Below, piece by piece: positions 1 through 10,333 of a DNA stretch of 53,280 bases; positions within the stretch are counted from its first letter, which is position 1, and every line of letters starts with the position of its first letter. Origin of the DNA: Perkinsus chesapeaki (Eukaryota > Perkinsozoa > Perkinsida > Perkinsidae). A program made the translations under genes and the position numbers. The notes beneath the pieces are model-generated. The model saw nothing but the letters and a program-made list of their open reading frames with translations, had not been told where the DNA came from and ran no database searches. Where the stretch lies: contig JAAPAO010000202.1 of the NCBI GenBank assembly GCA_013115145.1, forward strand, positions 1 to 53,280, written 5' to 3'.

Positions 1-350
1 TTACCTGGTCGAGGCCGATGACTAGCCTTATAGGCGGTGTCAACTTGGTGGCCTTATATCTATTACTTATTGTGGTCTGGTATGCGTTGTCCGCCCAAGG
101 CCGACGTCAATCATTGACGGTCAATGTTTTGTGTGAATCTTGTCTCCCTCATGCAACGCTAGAAGCGTATCTCAGAGTTATCACTGTAGCGCGCTAGTAG
201 AGGCTGCTTGTAGCACCAAGCTTCGTAGGGTGGTTCAACTCCAAATCGTGAGTCATTAGCACTAACGTGCTGCTCGCTTGAGCCTTGTTTCGTGACCCAT
301 TGCAGCTGATTATCAATCAGTGATTTTTGATTCACTTTTTCGAGTATCTG

Positions 351-3300
351 ATGCCCATAAACTACAATCATATTGTTATCGACGAGGCCCGCATCGAACA
401 AACGTGTCATTTCTGTAGGACGGAAGAGGTTCCTGATGCCGCTGGTCTATGGGTTGGTTGTGATAGATGCTTTGCATGGTTTCATGTCCCCTGTGCTCCT
501 AATTATGGTGATGCGTTAGCTCAGCAGTCTCAGACTAGCCGGAGCTCTCGCACAAGGTCCGGTACTAGAAGGTCGAGGTCTACCAGAGGTAATGGAGTTG
601 ACAGCGATAACCTGTGGCTCTGTCCAGGATGCCGCCTCTCCCGAGAACGTGAAGGAGACCTAAACTGTAAGGCCATTGTTACACCGGTTCTCAAGCTAAT
701 CAATGACCTCCAACTCGAATTTGTTGATGGTACACACAATCTGGCCAAGGAGCTGGTGAAGGCATCGTCGAAGGTTTCTTGTCGTGATTCTGAGTACAAG
801 AAGATTTGGAAACTAGGGGGTGAGCAGAACTCTCCCGTGAACTTGTTGCTTTCGGCTAACATCAAGTGTAAGCTGTCGCTTGGCCGTAAGAAACTACCTT
901 TCTTCGACTTTGCCCGTTTTGTGAGTCTCGAGCTCAGCGGTCTGGAGGCGGAGGCCTTATCACAGCTTGACTACTATCTGAGCCACACTTTTGGTGCCCT
1001 TATCTGCCGTGCTTTGAATATCACAAGTTTGAAGTATTTATGGGAAGCTGATCCTCACAAGCAGGCGGAGACGGCAGCGGAGGAAGAGACGCGTACATGT
1101 CGAGAGAGGCAGGTGACTTTATTCCTGCGCGAGCAGGCAAGCAAGATTGGCCGTGAGGAACTGGATACTCACAGCGTATGGAAAAAGGTCCGCCGCTCTC
1201 TCGAAGGGCTTATTCGTTGTGGTACCAATACTGGTTTACTATCTCGTATACAGTCAGATATGTCTGGCCGCCCTGGTATTATTGATCTTCGCCAGGGGAT
1301 CGCCGACTTTATGCCAGAAGGATTTATAATGATTGCAAGATCCAGCGAGGCCATTGCAGAGAGCCAGGTGACTGTTGGAAATGTGGTCTATGTCGCTAAA
1401 GGGTGTTTTAAGGATGACGAGAATGGTGGTCATGCCTTGTACTATTCGATAGCTGACGGAGAGACCCCTGCACGTGGCTACAGAGCTGTGATGTACATCA
1501 GAGCTAGTGCAGCAGAAGCTGTATGTGATATCTGTTACAAGAATCGACACTCTGAGCATGCTAAGATACGGTTCTGTTGCTGCTCTGGTTCGGTTTGCTA
1601 TGTGTGCCAGTTCCAGCACGCTATTTTACTGTTCTCTAAGAAGCATCCGTTAGCGTGCGTTGTCTGTCGACAGCCTCTACCTGATACTTCTGCTTGTTGG
1701 CGAGTCGCTTTCGATGCTCACAGCTTCATTACCATACTGATAGCGTTGAATCCTCGAAGTCGAGAACTTCTCGAGTCTCAAGGAGAAGAAGCAGTGGTAA
1801 TACCCGACAGTGACGCTAACATCTCTAAAAGTTTGGCCTATGATGTTTTGCTCAACGTTCACTCTGGTAGCAACACCACCGAAAATGATGCTATGACACG
1901 TAGAGAGGTTGCAGCTTTATATCGACAACAGTTGAATCTGTCGCCAGAGCTAACTGATGAAGAGGTTATGAACAGAGCTAGGCGAGCTGCAGAACCCCAA
2001 GGCCTGCTCGATACAGCGCAGCTTCCGGCAGATTTAGCTGCATACCTCCCTGTAGCTGATGCTGGTGGGAACGGCGCGGGCCAATCATTGCCTGACGTGC
2101 TCGATCGTATAATTGCTGACGAAAACATGCTCTCAGAGGGCGATATATCTCCTATACGTAGCGGCCCGGTGTCTATATCTGACGATGGTTCTCCACTGCA
2201 ACGTTCCATGTACGGCTCGAGCGTCGCTAATGATGATGAGGATCGTGATGTTGGTTCTGCTGACGACGCTAATGATGACGAGGGTCGTGATGTTGGTACT
2301 GCTGGCGACGCTGGTGGGAATAATTCACCCAGCTATGTTACTGGTGACGGTAGCACTGCGCAAGCCCTGCCATCATCTGGACCATCTCTTCTCTCCAGTA
2401 CCTCGAGAGGAAATGGTGGATCTAATCTCTTACTGACGAGTGCCAGTGGATTGCTTCCAGCTGGCGGACATGCAACTCAACAAGCCAGCGTATCATCACT
2501 TGGCTTTGATGAGGAAGCTAGTGGTGTGATCAATAGTGGAGTCACTCGAAATACATCTGATCATGCTGTGGTGGGCATTTCTTCTGGATCTATCCTACAT
2601 AGCAATCCACATCGGGCAAATATGCCCTCGGTGATCAGCTCTTCGACGTCGACCGGGGATAGAGGTGCTTCAAGGATTTTGAGTTCTTCGGCAAGATCTT
2701 CTCCGCTCCACGCTCGGCTAGCTCCTGGTGGTAATTTGTCTAACGGCAATCGTACTTACATGGTTGGAGCTGATCAACTGGAGGATGCGACAACCCCTCA
2801 ACCGTTGCGGCAGTCCGACGCGGCCTTGGAGGAGAGTGGTATGGTTATACAAGGTGAACAACAACCTGCTCGAGCTTCTAATCCCAGCGGCACACCTCCT
2901 GGAGCTCCTAATCTCAATGGTACACCTCCTCGAGCTCCTAATCCCAATGGTTCAAATCCTCATGGTGCTACTATAGCTGGGATGACTTTCACTTCGACCA
3001 ATAGAAACAATGAGGCTTTCTGGTGGGAGTCACGATTGTATGCCAGAGAAGGTAATGAGAGCCGTATTGGTGTACGGTATCGCTGCCGCGGCCCGGGTCA
3101 CTGTACGTCTTCATGCACTTTGAGCGTCGACAGAAGTCAGTGGGTTCGTAGGCCGTCGAACCATGTGCCCGGCTGTGTTGCTGATCCCCATCGTCAAGAA
3201 ATATCCTTGGCTGCTCGGCGTCTCCAAGCCTCCGCTCGCGCTGACGAGAATATGACGGTTTTGACTGCTCTAACCACAACTGGCAATAATGAGTATGCTG

Positions 3301-4430
3301 ATACAAGAGATCTCCGCAATCTCCGAGAGCGACAGTCTTATACTATGAGAAGATCCCTTCAGCTTCCCGGTCTACCCACTGGTCCCATAGGTTCGCGACA
3401 GTTTATGGTTCAAAATCATGAGAACATCACTCAATACGGTGGGCAGACACTCCAAGGTCAAGCTTTCGTTCGCTTCAACGACGTTGACGAGGGTGTGGCC
3501 GTCTTCGCAGCAGATGAATGTATTCAGAGATGGAGAGAGGTCGATATGTTATTCATCGACTGTACCTTCTTTGTGACACCTCCTGGTTTTTCGCAGACGC
3601 TCACTGTAACAGGCGCTATCGGTACTCAGTTCATTCAGTTGGCCTATATCTTACTGCCTGATAGACAGGAGAGAACATACCGCTTGGCTCTGCGTGAACT
3701 TAAGCGTGTTGTAGAACAGGTGAATGGTAGCTGTGATGTGGTCGCGGTTATGACAGACTTTGAGAATGCTTTGCGCAACGCCATTACCAGCGTCTTCCTG
3801 GTGCAACCTCAAAATCTTCGTGGATGCCTCTTCCATGCCAGCAAAGCCTGGTTTAGTAAGCTTCGTGCTGAAGGTCTAGCGGCGGTATATCGTGAACGTG
3901 TTTCTGAAGGCGAAGTACACAGTCCCCTGAATCGATGGCTACATGCAATTTTTGGTCTGCCGTGTTTGCATCCTTCGGAGGTCACTCGAGTTTGGAATGA
4001 CCTAAAGCTTGGCCAACCTCTAGATCAACGGGCTGCTGTTCTTGTCGAATATCTCGATCGGTATTTCATGCAACCAACATCTACTTGGCCACCTATCTAC
4101 TGGGCTGCGGCGGCAGGAGAGCGGCACAGAACTAACAATGCAGCAGAGTCCCTACATTCTACTCTAAAGAGATTGATTGGCCGAAGGAGGCCCAACATAA
4201 GGTTTTTCTTGCACAAACTGAAGGTTCATCATGAAGCCGTTCGTGTAAGACTCCGTTCTACAAGAATTCCGTCAAGCCGCAGATCTCCCAAGGAGCTGCA
4301 ACGGTGTCTGATAACTGATAGATACTTGGCCGGCGATATGACTCTATATGAACTACTCGAGAGTTTGGGTCGCATAAATACCTTTCCCAACTTGAGTGCT
4401 GATGGTGATATGGGTGATGATACCCAGTAA
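351..4430 (+). CDS. Mutator-like (MULE) transposase with PHD finger and RING-like domain
   Basis: Single-exon ORF of 1359 codons from ATG 351; an in-frame TTG at 327 would add eight residues but ATG is preferred. Domains in order: a C4HC3 PHD-type finger (C19, C22, C37, C40, H45, C48, final Cys pair near residue 90 after an Arg/Ser-rich insert); a Cys/His-rich RING-like segment near residues 390-440; a long low-complexity Ser/Gly/Asp region with short internal duplications; a FLYWCH/WRKY-like zinc module near 880-930; then a MULE transposase core. The core shows the first Asp in FIDCTF (about 1069), the second in MTDFENA (about 1135), a C-x2-H motif (GCLFHA) and a Glu in NNAAES (about 1264), matching the family's DDE pattern. 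It would cut and paste DNA in the nucleus. The frame is open throughout, so the copy looks recent or maintained. I could not find terminal inverted repeats by eye, so an active element and a domesticated gene both remain possible. Confidence 0.88.
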   Translation: MPINYNHIVIDEARIEQTCHFCRTEEVPDAAGLWVGCDRCFAWFHVPCAPNYGDALAQQSQTSRSSRTRSGTRRSRSTRGNGVDSDNLWLCPGCRLSREREGDLNCKAIVTPVLKLINDLQLEFVDGTHNLAKELVKASSKVSCRDSEYKKIWKLGGEQNSPVNLLLSANIKCKLSLGRKKLPFFDFARFVSLELSGLEAEALSQLDYYLSHTFGALICRALNITSLKYLWEADPHKQAETAAEEETRTCRERQVTLFLREQASKIGREELDTHSVWKKVRRSLEGLIRCGTNTGLLSRIQSDMSGRPGIIDLRQGIADFMPEGFIMIARSSEAIAESQVTVGNVVYVAKGCFKDDENGGHALYYSIADGETPARGYRAVMYIRASAAEAVCDICYKNRHSEHAKIRFCCCSGSVCYVCQFQHAILLFSKKHPLACVVCRQPLPDTSACWRVAFDAHSFITILIALNPRSRELLESQGEEAVVIPDSDANISKSLAYDVLLNVHSGSNTTENDAMTRREVAALYRQQLNLSPELTDEEVMNRARRAAEPQGLLDTAQLPADLAAYLPVADAGGNGAGQSLPDVLDRIIADENMLSEGDISPIRSGPVSISDDGSPLQRSMYGSSVANDDEDRDVGSADDANDDEGRDVGTAGDAGGNNSPSYVTGDGSTAQALPSSGPSLLSSTSRGNGGSNLLLTSASGLLPAGGHATQQASVSSLGFDEEASGVINSGVTRNTSDHAVVGISSGSILHSNPHRANMPSVISSSTSTGDRGASRILSSSARSSPLHARLAPGGNLSNGNRTYMVGADQLEDATTPQPLRQSDAALEESGMVIQGEQQPARASNPSGTPPGAPNLNGTPPRAPNPNGSNPHGATIAGMTFTSTNRNNEAFWWESRLYAREGNESRIGVRYRCRGPGHCTSSCTLSVDRSQWVRRPSNHVPGCVADPHRQEISLAARRLQASARADENMTVLTALTTTGNNEYADTRDLRNLRERQSYTMRRSLQLPGLPTGPIGSRQFMVQNHENITQYGGQTLQGQAFVRFNDVDEGVAVFAADECIQRWREVDMLFIDCTFFVTPPGFSQTLTVTGAIGTQFIQLAYILLPDRQERTYRLALRELKRVVEQVNGSCDVVAVMTDFENALRNAITSVFLVQPQNLRGCLFHASKAWFSKLRAEGLAAVYRERVSEGEVHSPLNRWLHAIFGLPCLHPSEVTRVWNDLKLGQPLDQRAAVLVEYLDRYFMQPTSTWPPIYWAAAAGERHRTNNAAESLHSTLKRLIGRRRPNIRFFLHKLKVHHEAVRVRLRSTRIPSSRRSPKELQRCLITDRYLAGDMTLYELLESLGRINTFPNLSADGDMGDDTQ

Positions 4431-6106
4431 TTATAATCGACATTATCGATTTCTGACTATCCTAGGCTCCATAGACATGCCACATTCGATAGGTTTGTGG
4501 ATTTCGTTTTCTTGTGGGTGTTCGTTTCCGTTTTCTCATCGTATGGTTGTTCTCTCTGTCCTTGTTCACTATTATGGTTATTTTCGAGCTGTTGTGAGAT
4601 GCTTTTCTGTAAGAGTGTAGAGAAATGATTTTTTAAAATTTAATACAAATCAGAGTATTTTGGTAAACAAAACCTTCGTAACTGCTCTACCCGCAGCTTG
4701 CGCCATATATTCTGGGATCCAGATGGACTACGGTAATAACTGACGCAGTCCAAATATCATCTCCACTTTATTGTCAGGTAGTCATCTTGCAAGCAAGACT
4801 TCCATGAGAAGCCAATGGATTTTGATACGGCGGGTTAAGAAGTGTATCGATATTCTTGTTTTGACCCAGTGGTTTGTGAAGACTCTTTTATTAGGTACTG
4901 CAGCGGTTTCAATTGATAAGTTGATAACTTTTTAATCGAGATAATGATAGTAGCAGTTTCTGATATGCTGTTCCAGTTCATGAAAGTCGTGTTGAGTTAA
5001 CAAGTTAAGGTCACCTTAACAAGGTGATAAACGTAGCCCTGGTTTAACGCGAACAGACAGCCTCGCAGTTAGAGGCAATAATGAGAGTAGTAGACCCCCG
5101 TGAAGTCAAGAAATAGAATAATACTGAACATATTATGGTACTGTACTATGGAAGCGAATGAAACGAGCTACGGGAAAACATATAAATACGGCGAATTCAA
5201 GACCGATTGGTGCTAATAAGGCTACGAGAATCACATTGATTGCGCAAAGCAAAACGACGCGGTAATCAAACAGCTATGAAAATTAGGATAAAACAACTTG
5301 TAAGAGCTGCGCGAATGTGCAAGTCGCATGGATAATTAAAGTGTATTAGGGCAGAGACGCGTTAGCAACCGTACTACGTGGAAAAGTGGGAGTGTATAGT
5401 CCGCAATCTGACAAGCTCTAGTGTAATCTCAAGTGTAACGTCGGAAGTTCGAAGTGGAAACCTAGCATGCGTTCACCATGGAACTTCCGTGTACTCATTG
5501 GGTAGAATTTGATATATAAAGCCACCAAGTGGGATTCCCCTAGCAGAATATATTAGGAAAAGTAGGCATAAACCGGTATGGGAAGGAGATACAGCACTTA
5601 AGATGGCGTAACCCGGGTAGTAAACCCGTGTAACAGCGCACTCGCCGCAACCCACACGAAAAGCATCGCATTATGAGGAAACCTGCAAATCTAACGGAAA
5701 GACCAACAAATAGGCGAAATCCAGCGCTTTTTGGCGAAATACGTCTGTTTAACCTACGAAAGTGGTGAATGGCGTTGACATGACTCATTTTGCCAAGGCG
5801 ATCTTGTCGAAACGCAGAACCAGAGGCAGAATAGATTACATGGGCGCGCGAGTTGGCCAAATTTAACAAGCGGTTTACAACAAGGTGTGGCAATAACCGG
5901 TAAATTTCTTTACCAAGTCGCTGTAATACCGTCTAGAATAGGCCCTGTAACGTGAAAGAACAAGTAGGTGAGAGTGTAATGAATTTGGGAAATCGCCGAC
6001 GTTGGTGAGTTGGCGAAACCTGGCGCTCCGCCAACTTCGTAAAGGTGAACGCGAGTTCTAAGGCGTTTAAGTGTAGGCTTTTGTTGAGCTTGCTCCCACA
6101 ATCTCA
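4431..6106. other. Intergenic region without a supported gene
   Basis: No reading frame here has domain-like content or plausible splice structure. The first 200 bases are T-rich and could hold the transposase 3' end. A short inverted repeat (AGTTGGCG / CGCCAACT) lies near 6008-6036, about 70 bases before the next start codon. Overlapping frames on the minus strand at 5.5-5.9 kb look like random open sequence. Confidence 0.5.
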
Positions 6107-7023
6107 ATGCTAACCTTTCCAAGGAGGTCCTTAGGGTTGGTCGCTGGTGCCCGCAGATTCATCAGGCCTCTTGGCGCGAGGTATTTCAGTGTCTACGAAG
6201 GTAGGTTGAGCTTGCATCTCAGAGATCATAAGATTCTCGTTTTAGGCCAGACTGTTCAAGAGTCCGAGTTAATTCCACAGGAGGACGACTGGGTCATCGA
6301 GGAGACCAACTTCTGTTTGGGAAGGTCGGCATTTTAACTAGCTTCGTGCGGCCTCGGATGCCCAGTGCCCTATCAGGAACTGCTATGTTCGTTTTCGCGA
6401 GGAGGATGATCTGGCTAGGCGTGCTCTCCATCAGATGGATTCCCAGTTGAATAAGATGCATACTAGGTTGCGTGATGGTAGCCTCTCCTTCTTCACTCGT
6501 ACCACATAACCCCTCCCTCAGGTACCGTTATCCCCTATATGTCTTTTCACCCGGATGAGATGGTCGATAGGCCCGGTAGGTCGCCCGAGTCTTGCTCAGC
6601 AATGTCAATCCTTCGTGTCAGCTCCCGTCCATACTTTCACGGAGAAGCCTTTGTTGAAGTGGACATGGGATGAGACCTACGAGGAGGCTTATGATGATCC
6701 CGATGCTCCTTCTTACAAGCGAGTCCCTTATCCTGGTGATGCTCAGACTGAGGCACCTGAAGAGGTAGGGCCGCCGGTGAACTGCTTGTATCATTTTATG
6801 CACTTTCCTCCAGGTCGAAGAGCCTTGGAAAAAGCTCAAGAAGTCCACTAAGACTGCTGAAGCCGACCCTTCCCCTCCTGATGCGGAGACCCAGCAGCCT
6901 CAAGAGATTCCAGATGCCGAAGCCACTCCATCTGAGTCGGCAAAGGTAGGGATCGTAGGACCTTTAAAGGGAAGGGTATTTTATCTGTGTCAGGGCAAGA
7001 ATAAGAAGTCGGGCAAAAAGTGA
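6107..7023 (+). CDS. Six-exon gene, predicted mitochondrial protein of unknown function
   Basis: Model: exons 6107-6324, 6377-6477, 6522-6575, 6622-6764, 6814-6945 and 6994-7023. All five introns are GT-AG, 44-52 nt long, and phases match at each junction, giving 225 aa. The N-terminus (MLTFPRRSLGLVAGARRF) is Arg-rich, amphipathic and free of acidic residues, like a mitochondrial presequence. The segment around the first junction (CYVRFREEDDLARRAL) resembles the end of an RRM-type fold, but RNP motifs are not clear. A Trp/Tyr/Asp-rich stretch follows, then a Glu/Pro-rich linker and a very basic C-terminus (GKNKKSGKK). No family is recognised. The model rests on splice consensus and frame continuity, not on homology. 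Confidence 0.7.
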
Positions 7024-7385
7024 GGTTGCTGCTGCCGCGTATAGTGGCACGATGATAATATTGCTCTCTACTATCGTACATCCAGTGGCGACTGCTGCCC
7101 TGGACCTAGCACCTCTACACCGTCTTTTTGCTGTGTATTTGTGGTCTATTGCCATTGGGCCATGATAGCCAAATGAAAGTGGGACGAGGCTCATATCAAT
7201 TTTGTTTACCCTCCTTATGCTTGCGTTCAGTACCAGCTACCAAGGATCACCAGTAGGAATGGTGCCCCTGCTGCAGAGTGCTGCAGCGAACAGGACCAGT
7301 CATTGAGGAGATGTGCAGCATCTCCATGCGTATTTAGATCAATCAGATTGTAGAAACGGATATCTTTGTATCCTTTCTACTCGCT

Positions 7386-7640
7386 GCTGGTGTAGCAGCG
7401 TAATTCCGCGGACACAACACGGCAAAGGCAGGACAGTCCATAACGGACTATAATGGATGTTAGGGGAACGACATGAAAGTAGAACAGATAGAAATAATAA
7501 TCCGAACTAGTCCAGGAACCTGTGCAACCACGCCGGTACCAAAAGCCAGTAGGATAGCCGTTACAAACATCTCGGCAAAGCACTTCTTCCAGAGTGGTGG
7601 CTCACCAGAAGGCGACTGTGCCTACCGCGGCAGCTCAGAA
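7386..7640 (-). pseudogene. Aquaglyceroporin remnant (N-terminal fragment joined to a promoter-like flank)
   Basis: On the minus strand 7621-7521 encodes the first segment of an aquaporin (PLWKKCFAEM, then FGTGVVAQ) and is nearly identical to 11520-11416 of the neighbouring intact gene. It stops abruptly after that segment. The bases next to it, 7510-7386, instead match the upstream flank of another copy (about 9220-9100). Coding sequence is therefore missing between the two matches. This looks like a deletion or unequal crossover scar, not a functional gene. Confidence 0.8.
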
Positions 7641-7869
7641 GATCACCTACGAAACCATTGTTGGCTTGAATCTGAAGATTATTTGTTGCTGCAATTGAAC
7701 CAAGAAGCACTTGGGGAGAAAAGTGCTATGCTGTTCAGCCAAACATGCCCTTGTATATGCCCAACGAATTTTGCTTCCTGTCAGAAGTTTTTCGTCGCTC
7801 AACCGCATTCGTATAGGTCATCTCGCCCCCTCGCCAATTGAATGCAATTTGAAGTCCCAGAAATGAAAA

Positions 7870-8265
7870 TTGTCTCTTTGTGTTACTATCAAAATGAGTA
7901 AGTATCCTTCAGAATTATCCGGTTTAGATCGTATACTTCGGAAATGGTATGTACTATCAACATAAGCCGTACCCGTGAGAAACAGCAGCCCGAAGCGCCT
8001 AAGGGAGAAGTGCGAACTAGAACCTGGCCAATGGAATAAAGTGTACAGACGGTAGTCTGAAAAGACAATGTGACTAATGATGCGAGCTAAGTGTTGAAGC
8101 TAGGCAATTCAGGGCCTATGTTTCGATATTGAATGGCTCAGATACGGTGATGTGACGATCAAAAAAGTTCACCTGTAAATATCAGCACTGACGATTTCGA
8201 CAAGTAGTTGTAGGAAGCTCGAACCCTGAACAAATAATTATAGTGACGGCAGAGCACTGCTCTAG
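7870..8265. repeat. Diverged copy A of the aquaporin 3' flank
   Basis: This stretch downstream of the aquaporin at 8285-9088 matches 12340-12725, downstream of the aquaporin at 12827-13630, over nearly 400 bases with small indels. Shared landmarks include GGTTTAGATCGTATA, TGGAATAAAGTGTACAGAC and AAAAAAGTTCACCTGT. The aquaporin genes were thus duplicated with their flanks. Confidence 0.85.
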
Positions 8266-8284
8266 ATTGCAATCAAAATAGTAG

Positions 8285-9088
8285 CTACAATAGGGTGAGC
8301 CTTTGGAGAGTAATACCAATAGTTCCGCCTAGCATGGGGCCGACTATAGGGACCCAGAAATAGTAATTGTCCGCCGTGAAGACCTGAGGGCCCCATCCTG
8401 CTAAAGCAGTGAATAATCTAGGACCGAAGTCTCTTGCTGGATTTATAGCATAACCAGTATTGGCCCCAAAGCAGAGACCAATTGCTAGTAAGGCAAGACC
8501 GACGAATCCAGCGATGTGGAAGCGATTGGCGGGAGCTTTATCCTTGCTGTGGATAACCGCAGCTATCGCTGTTGTGAGGAGAGCAGTGCCAACCATCTCA
8601 TTAACGATCTGGTTGAAGGCGTTTGTTCCTGGCCTGGGATAGGTCGCAAAGACACCGGCATTGGAAAGGTCCTTCACTTCCATTTCTTGATAGTAACATA
8701 GAAATGTTATAGCAGCACCGATGAACGCCCCCAAGATTTGTGAGCCAATGTACGGCAGAAGGTTCCTCCACGGCATAAGTTTTGAGACACAAAGAGCCAG
8801 CGAAACCGCTGGGTTTAAGTGAGCACCAGATATGCGGACACTGGCAAGGATGCCGAATACCAAACCGCAAGCCCAACCAATGCTGAGAGCCAGGTAGTTG
8901 CCGACAACATCCACTTTTACTTGGGCCACTACACCCGTTCCGAACGTAACCAGGACAGCCGTCCCGAACAATTCGGCTATACATTTCCTCCAAAGCGGGG
9001 CTTCACCAGACGTTGACTCAAGGGGTGCAGCCGATGAGCACCCGGAGGAACGACGCCAATTTTTGAGGGAAATTCCGGAACCACTCAT
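8285..9088 (-). CDS. Aquaglyceroporin (MIP family), copy 1
   Basis: Intronless, 267 aa, ATG at 9088. It is a six-helix membrane channel for glycerol or other small solutes and water. Both signature loops are intact: NPA at 92-94 and NPA at 216-218 followed by Arg219-Asp220; the Asp is typical of the glycerol-conducting branch. Trp72 in GWACG aligns with the aromatic constriction Trp of GlpF. The length is normal, with a short cytosolic N-terminus. From about residue 57 to the last few residues it is almost identical to copy 4 (one difference, His180 against Asp), whereas its first 40 residues resemble copy 3, so it is a mosaic. Transport specificity is inferred from motifs only. Confidence 0.95.
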   Translation of the reverse strand: MSGSGISLKNWRRSSGCSSAAPLESTSGEAPLWRKCIAELFGTAVLVTFGTGVVAQVKVDVVGNYLALSIGWACGLVFGILASVRISGAHLNPAVSLALCVSKLMPWRNLLPYIGSQILGAFIGAAITFLCYYQEMEVKDLSNAGVFATYPRPGTNAFNQIVNEMVGTALLTTAIAAVIHSKDKAPANRFHIAGFVGLALLAIGLCFGANTGYAINPARDFGPRLFTALAGWGPQVFTADNYYFWVPIVGPMLGGTIGITLQRLTLL

Positions 9089-9323
9089 TTCGCTGAAATG
9101 GTGAAGCGTAATCCGGTGAACACAACACGACGAAGGCCGAACAGTCCATAACGGACTTCAGTAGATGTTAGGGAAACGGCATGACAGAAAAAGAGATACA
9201 AATAATACTCTGAACTAGTTCATTAAGGCGTGGACATCGGTCTCTCCGAAACAAACAGTAATACCTTGAGTGGTTTAACATGGAAGGCATGAAGAGTACG
9301 GTCACGTTGTATTAGACGCAAGG

Positions 9324-10145
9324 TCACTCACTCCTTCCACGAAAATCCTTAGGTTTTATATGGACCTGTGTGTGAACATTGAACATGGTTTCACGGGGGT
9401 ACTTAGGGATACCGATAACAAGGGCACTGAATACCTGCCAGTTGAGCGTAGAGTTATCCAAGGGCGTCATCTCGGAGTAAACAGTCATCCGAAAAGAGCC
9501 AGAGGCAGATGGGCGGGAAGAGAAATCTTTCCCGGTAGTCCAAACAGATGCTCGCAGTATTCCCTTACCCGAAATGACTGAGGATTCTACTGGCACCTTG
9601 AAAGCATCAGCAACATGTGTCGCGGTACTACCATTGAAGTAAGTAGTGTTACCAAACGTAGCAGCTGATATGATATTGGTACTCGTACAGATGGTCGTAG
9701 CGGCTCGGATTTGCGGAGGTTTAAGTTGGACGTAGACTGGTGCTGCACAGCCGCCTGCCCGGGGAATCATTCCCTCTACACTCCCATTATGAAGCGTCAA
9801 GATGACACCGAAAAGGACCGTCTTCTCAGGATGGTCTACATCAAACATGTAGAGATCAAAGACGATCCACTTCCTCAGAGGATCCAGAACGCCCGTTAAA
9901 CAATAGGGCACCTTCTCGACTTGCTTCGTAATGGAACAATTAACCGGAACCGAGAACGACGCGGGATAGTCCGTGAGACTCCCAGGCATTTCATTGCTAA
10001 CGTCATGACCCAAGCTTCCAACAGTGAACAAAGCCATTATGGTGATGGCGAATAGAGGGATCATGAGATGGTAGGGAGCCAGATGAGATGTGATGATTGA
10101 GGATGCCGAGCGAGAATACGCGGAGCGATAATTAGCTATATGCAT
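9324..10145 (-). CDS. Secreted or membrane-anchored protein of a lineage-specific family
   Basis: Intronless, 273 aa, ATG at 10145. A hydrophobic segment at about residues 28-47 (IPLFAITIMALFTVGSLG) reads as a signal peptide or signal anchor after a Ser/Tyr-rich, mildly basic N-terminus. The rest is a Cys-containing, N-glycosylation-rich (several N-x-S/T) beta-type sequence, including PRAGGCAAPVYV and TTICTSTN. A paralogue at 31276-31712 aligns with the second half. No known family is recognised. It sits between two aquaporin genes on the same strand, and its start codon coincides exactly with the edge of a 191-bp duplicated block. A role in secretion or at the cell surface is likely; the function is unknown. 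Confidence 0.75.
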   Translation of the reverse strand: MHIANYRSAYSRSASSIITSHLAPYHLMIPLFAITIMALFTVGSLGHDVSNEMPGSLTDYPASFSVPVNCSITKQVEKVPYCLTGVLDPLRKWIVFDLYMFDVDHPEKTVLFGVILTLHNGSVEGMIPRAGGCAAPVYVQLKPPQIRAATTICTSTNIISAATFGNTTYFNGSTATHVADAFKVPVESSVISGKGILRASVWTTGKDFSSRPSASGSFRMTVYSEMTPLDNSTLNWQVFSALVIGIPKYPRETMFNVHTQVHIKPKDFRGRSE

Positions 10146-10333
10146 CCTCGTAGAGTAGACAGTTTACAACTCAAGGAGCCCCAGACTAAAGGTAACAAGG
10201 TAGAATTAGAGTTTCTTCATAGAGCGCCTTGTCTCCCGTGACCTAACTATATTGGATCCATACACCCAAACTGGGCATATTCCTCACTGCACCCTATCAT
10301 AAGTGAAACGTATTCCACTCGTAAACGCTGGCG
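10143..10333. repeat. 191-bp duplicated block, copy 1 (second copy 31710-31900)
   Basis: This block is identical to 31710-31900 except for one base (GCCCCAG here, GCCACAG there) and has no length change. It abuts the start codon of the secreted protein gene (minus strand), so it is that gene's immediate upstream region and probably holds its promoter and 5' UTR. Sequence beyond both ends is unrelated between copies. Confidence 0.95.

Noticed and set aside
8460-8701. Plus-strand frames opposite the aquaporin genes, repeated at each copy
   Set aside because: They are antisense shadows; their conservation follows from the conserved aquaporin coding strand.
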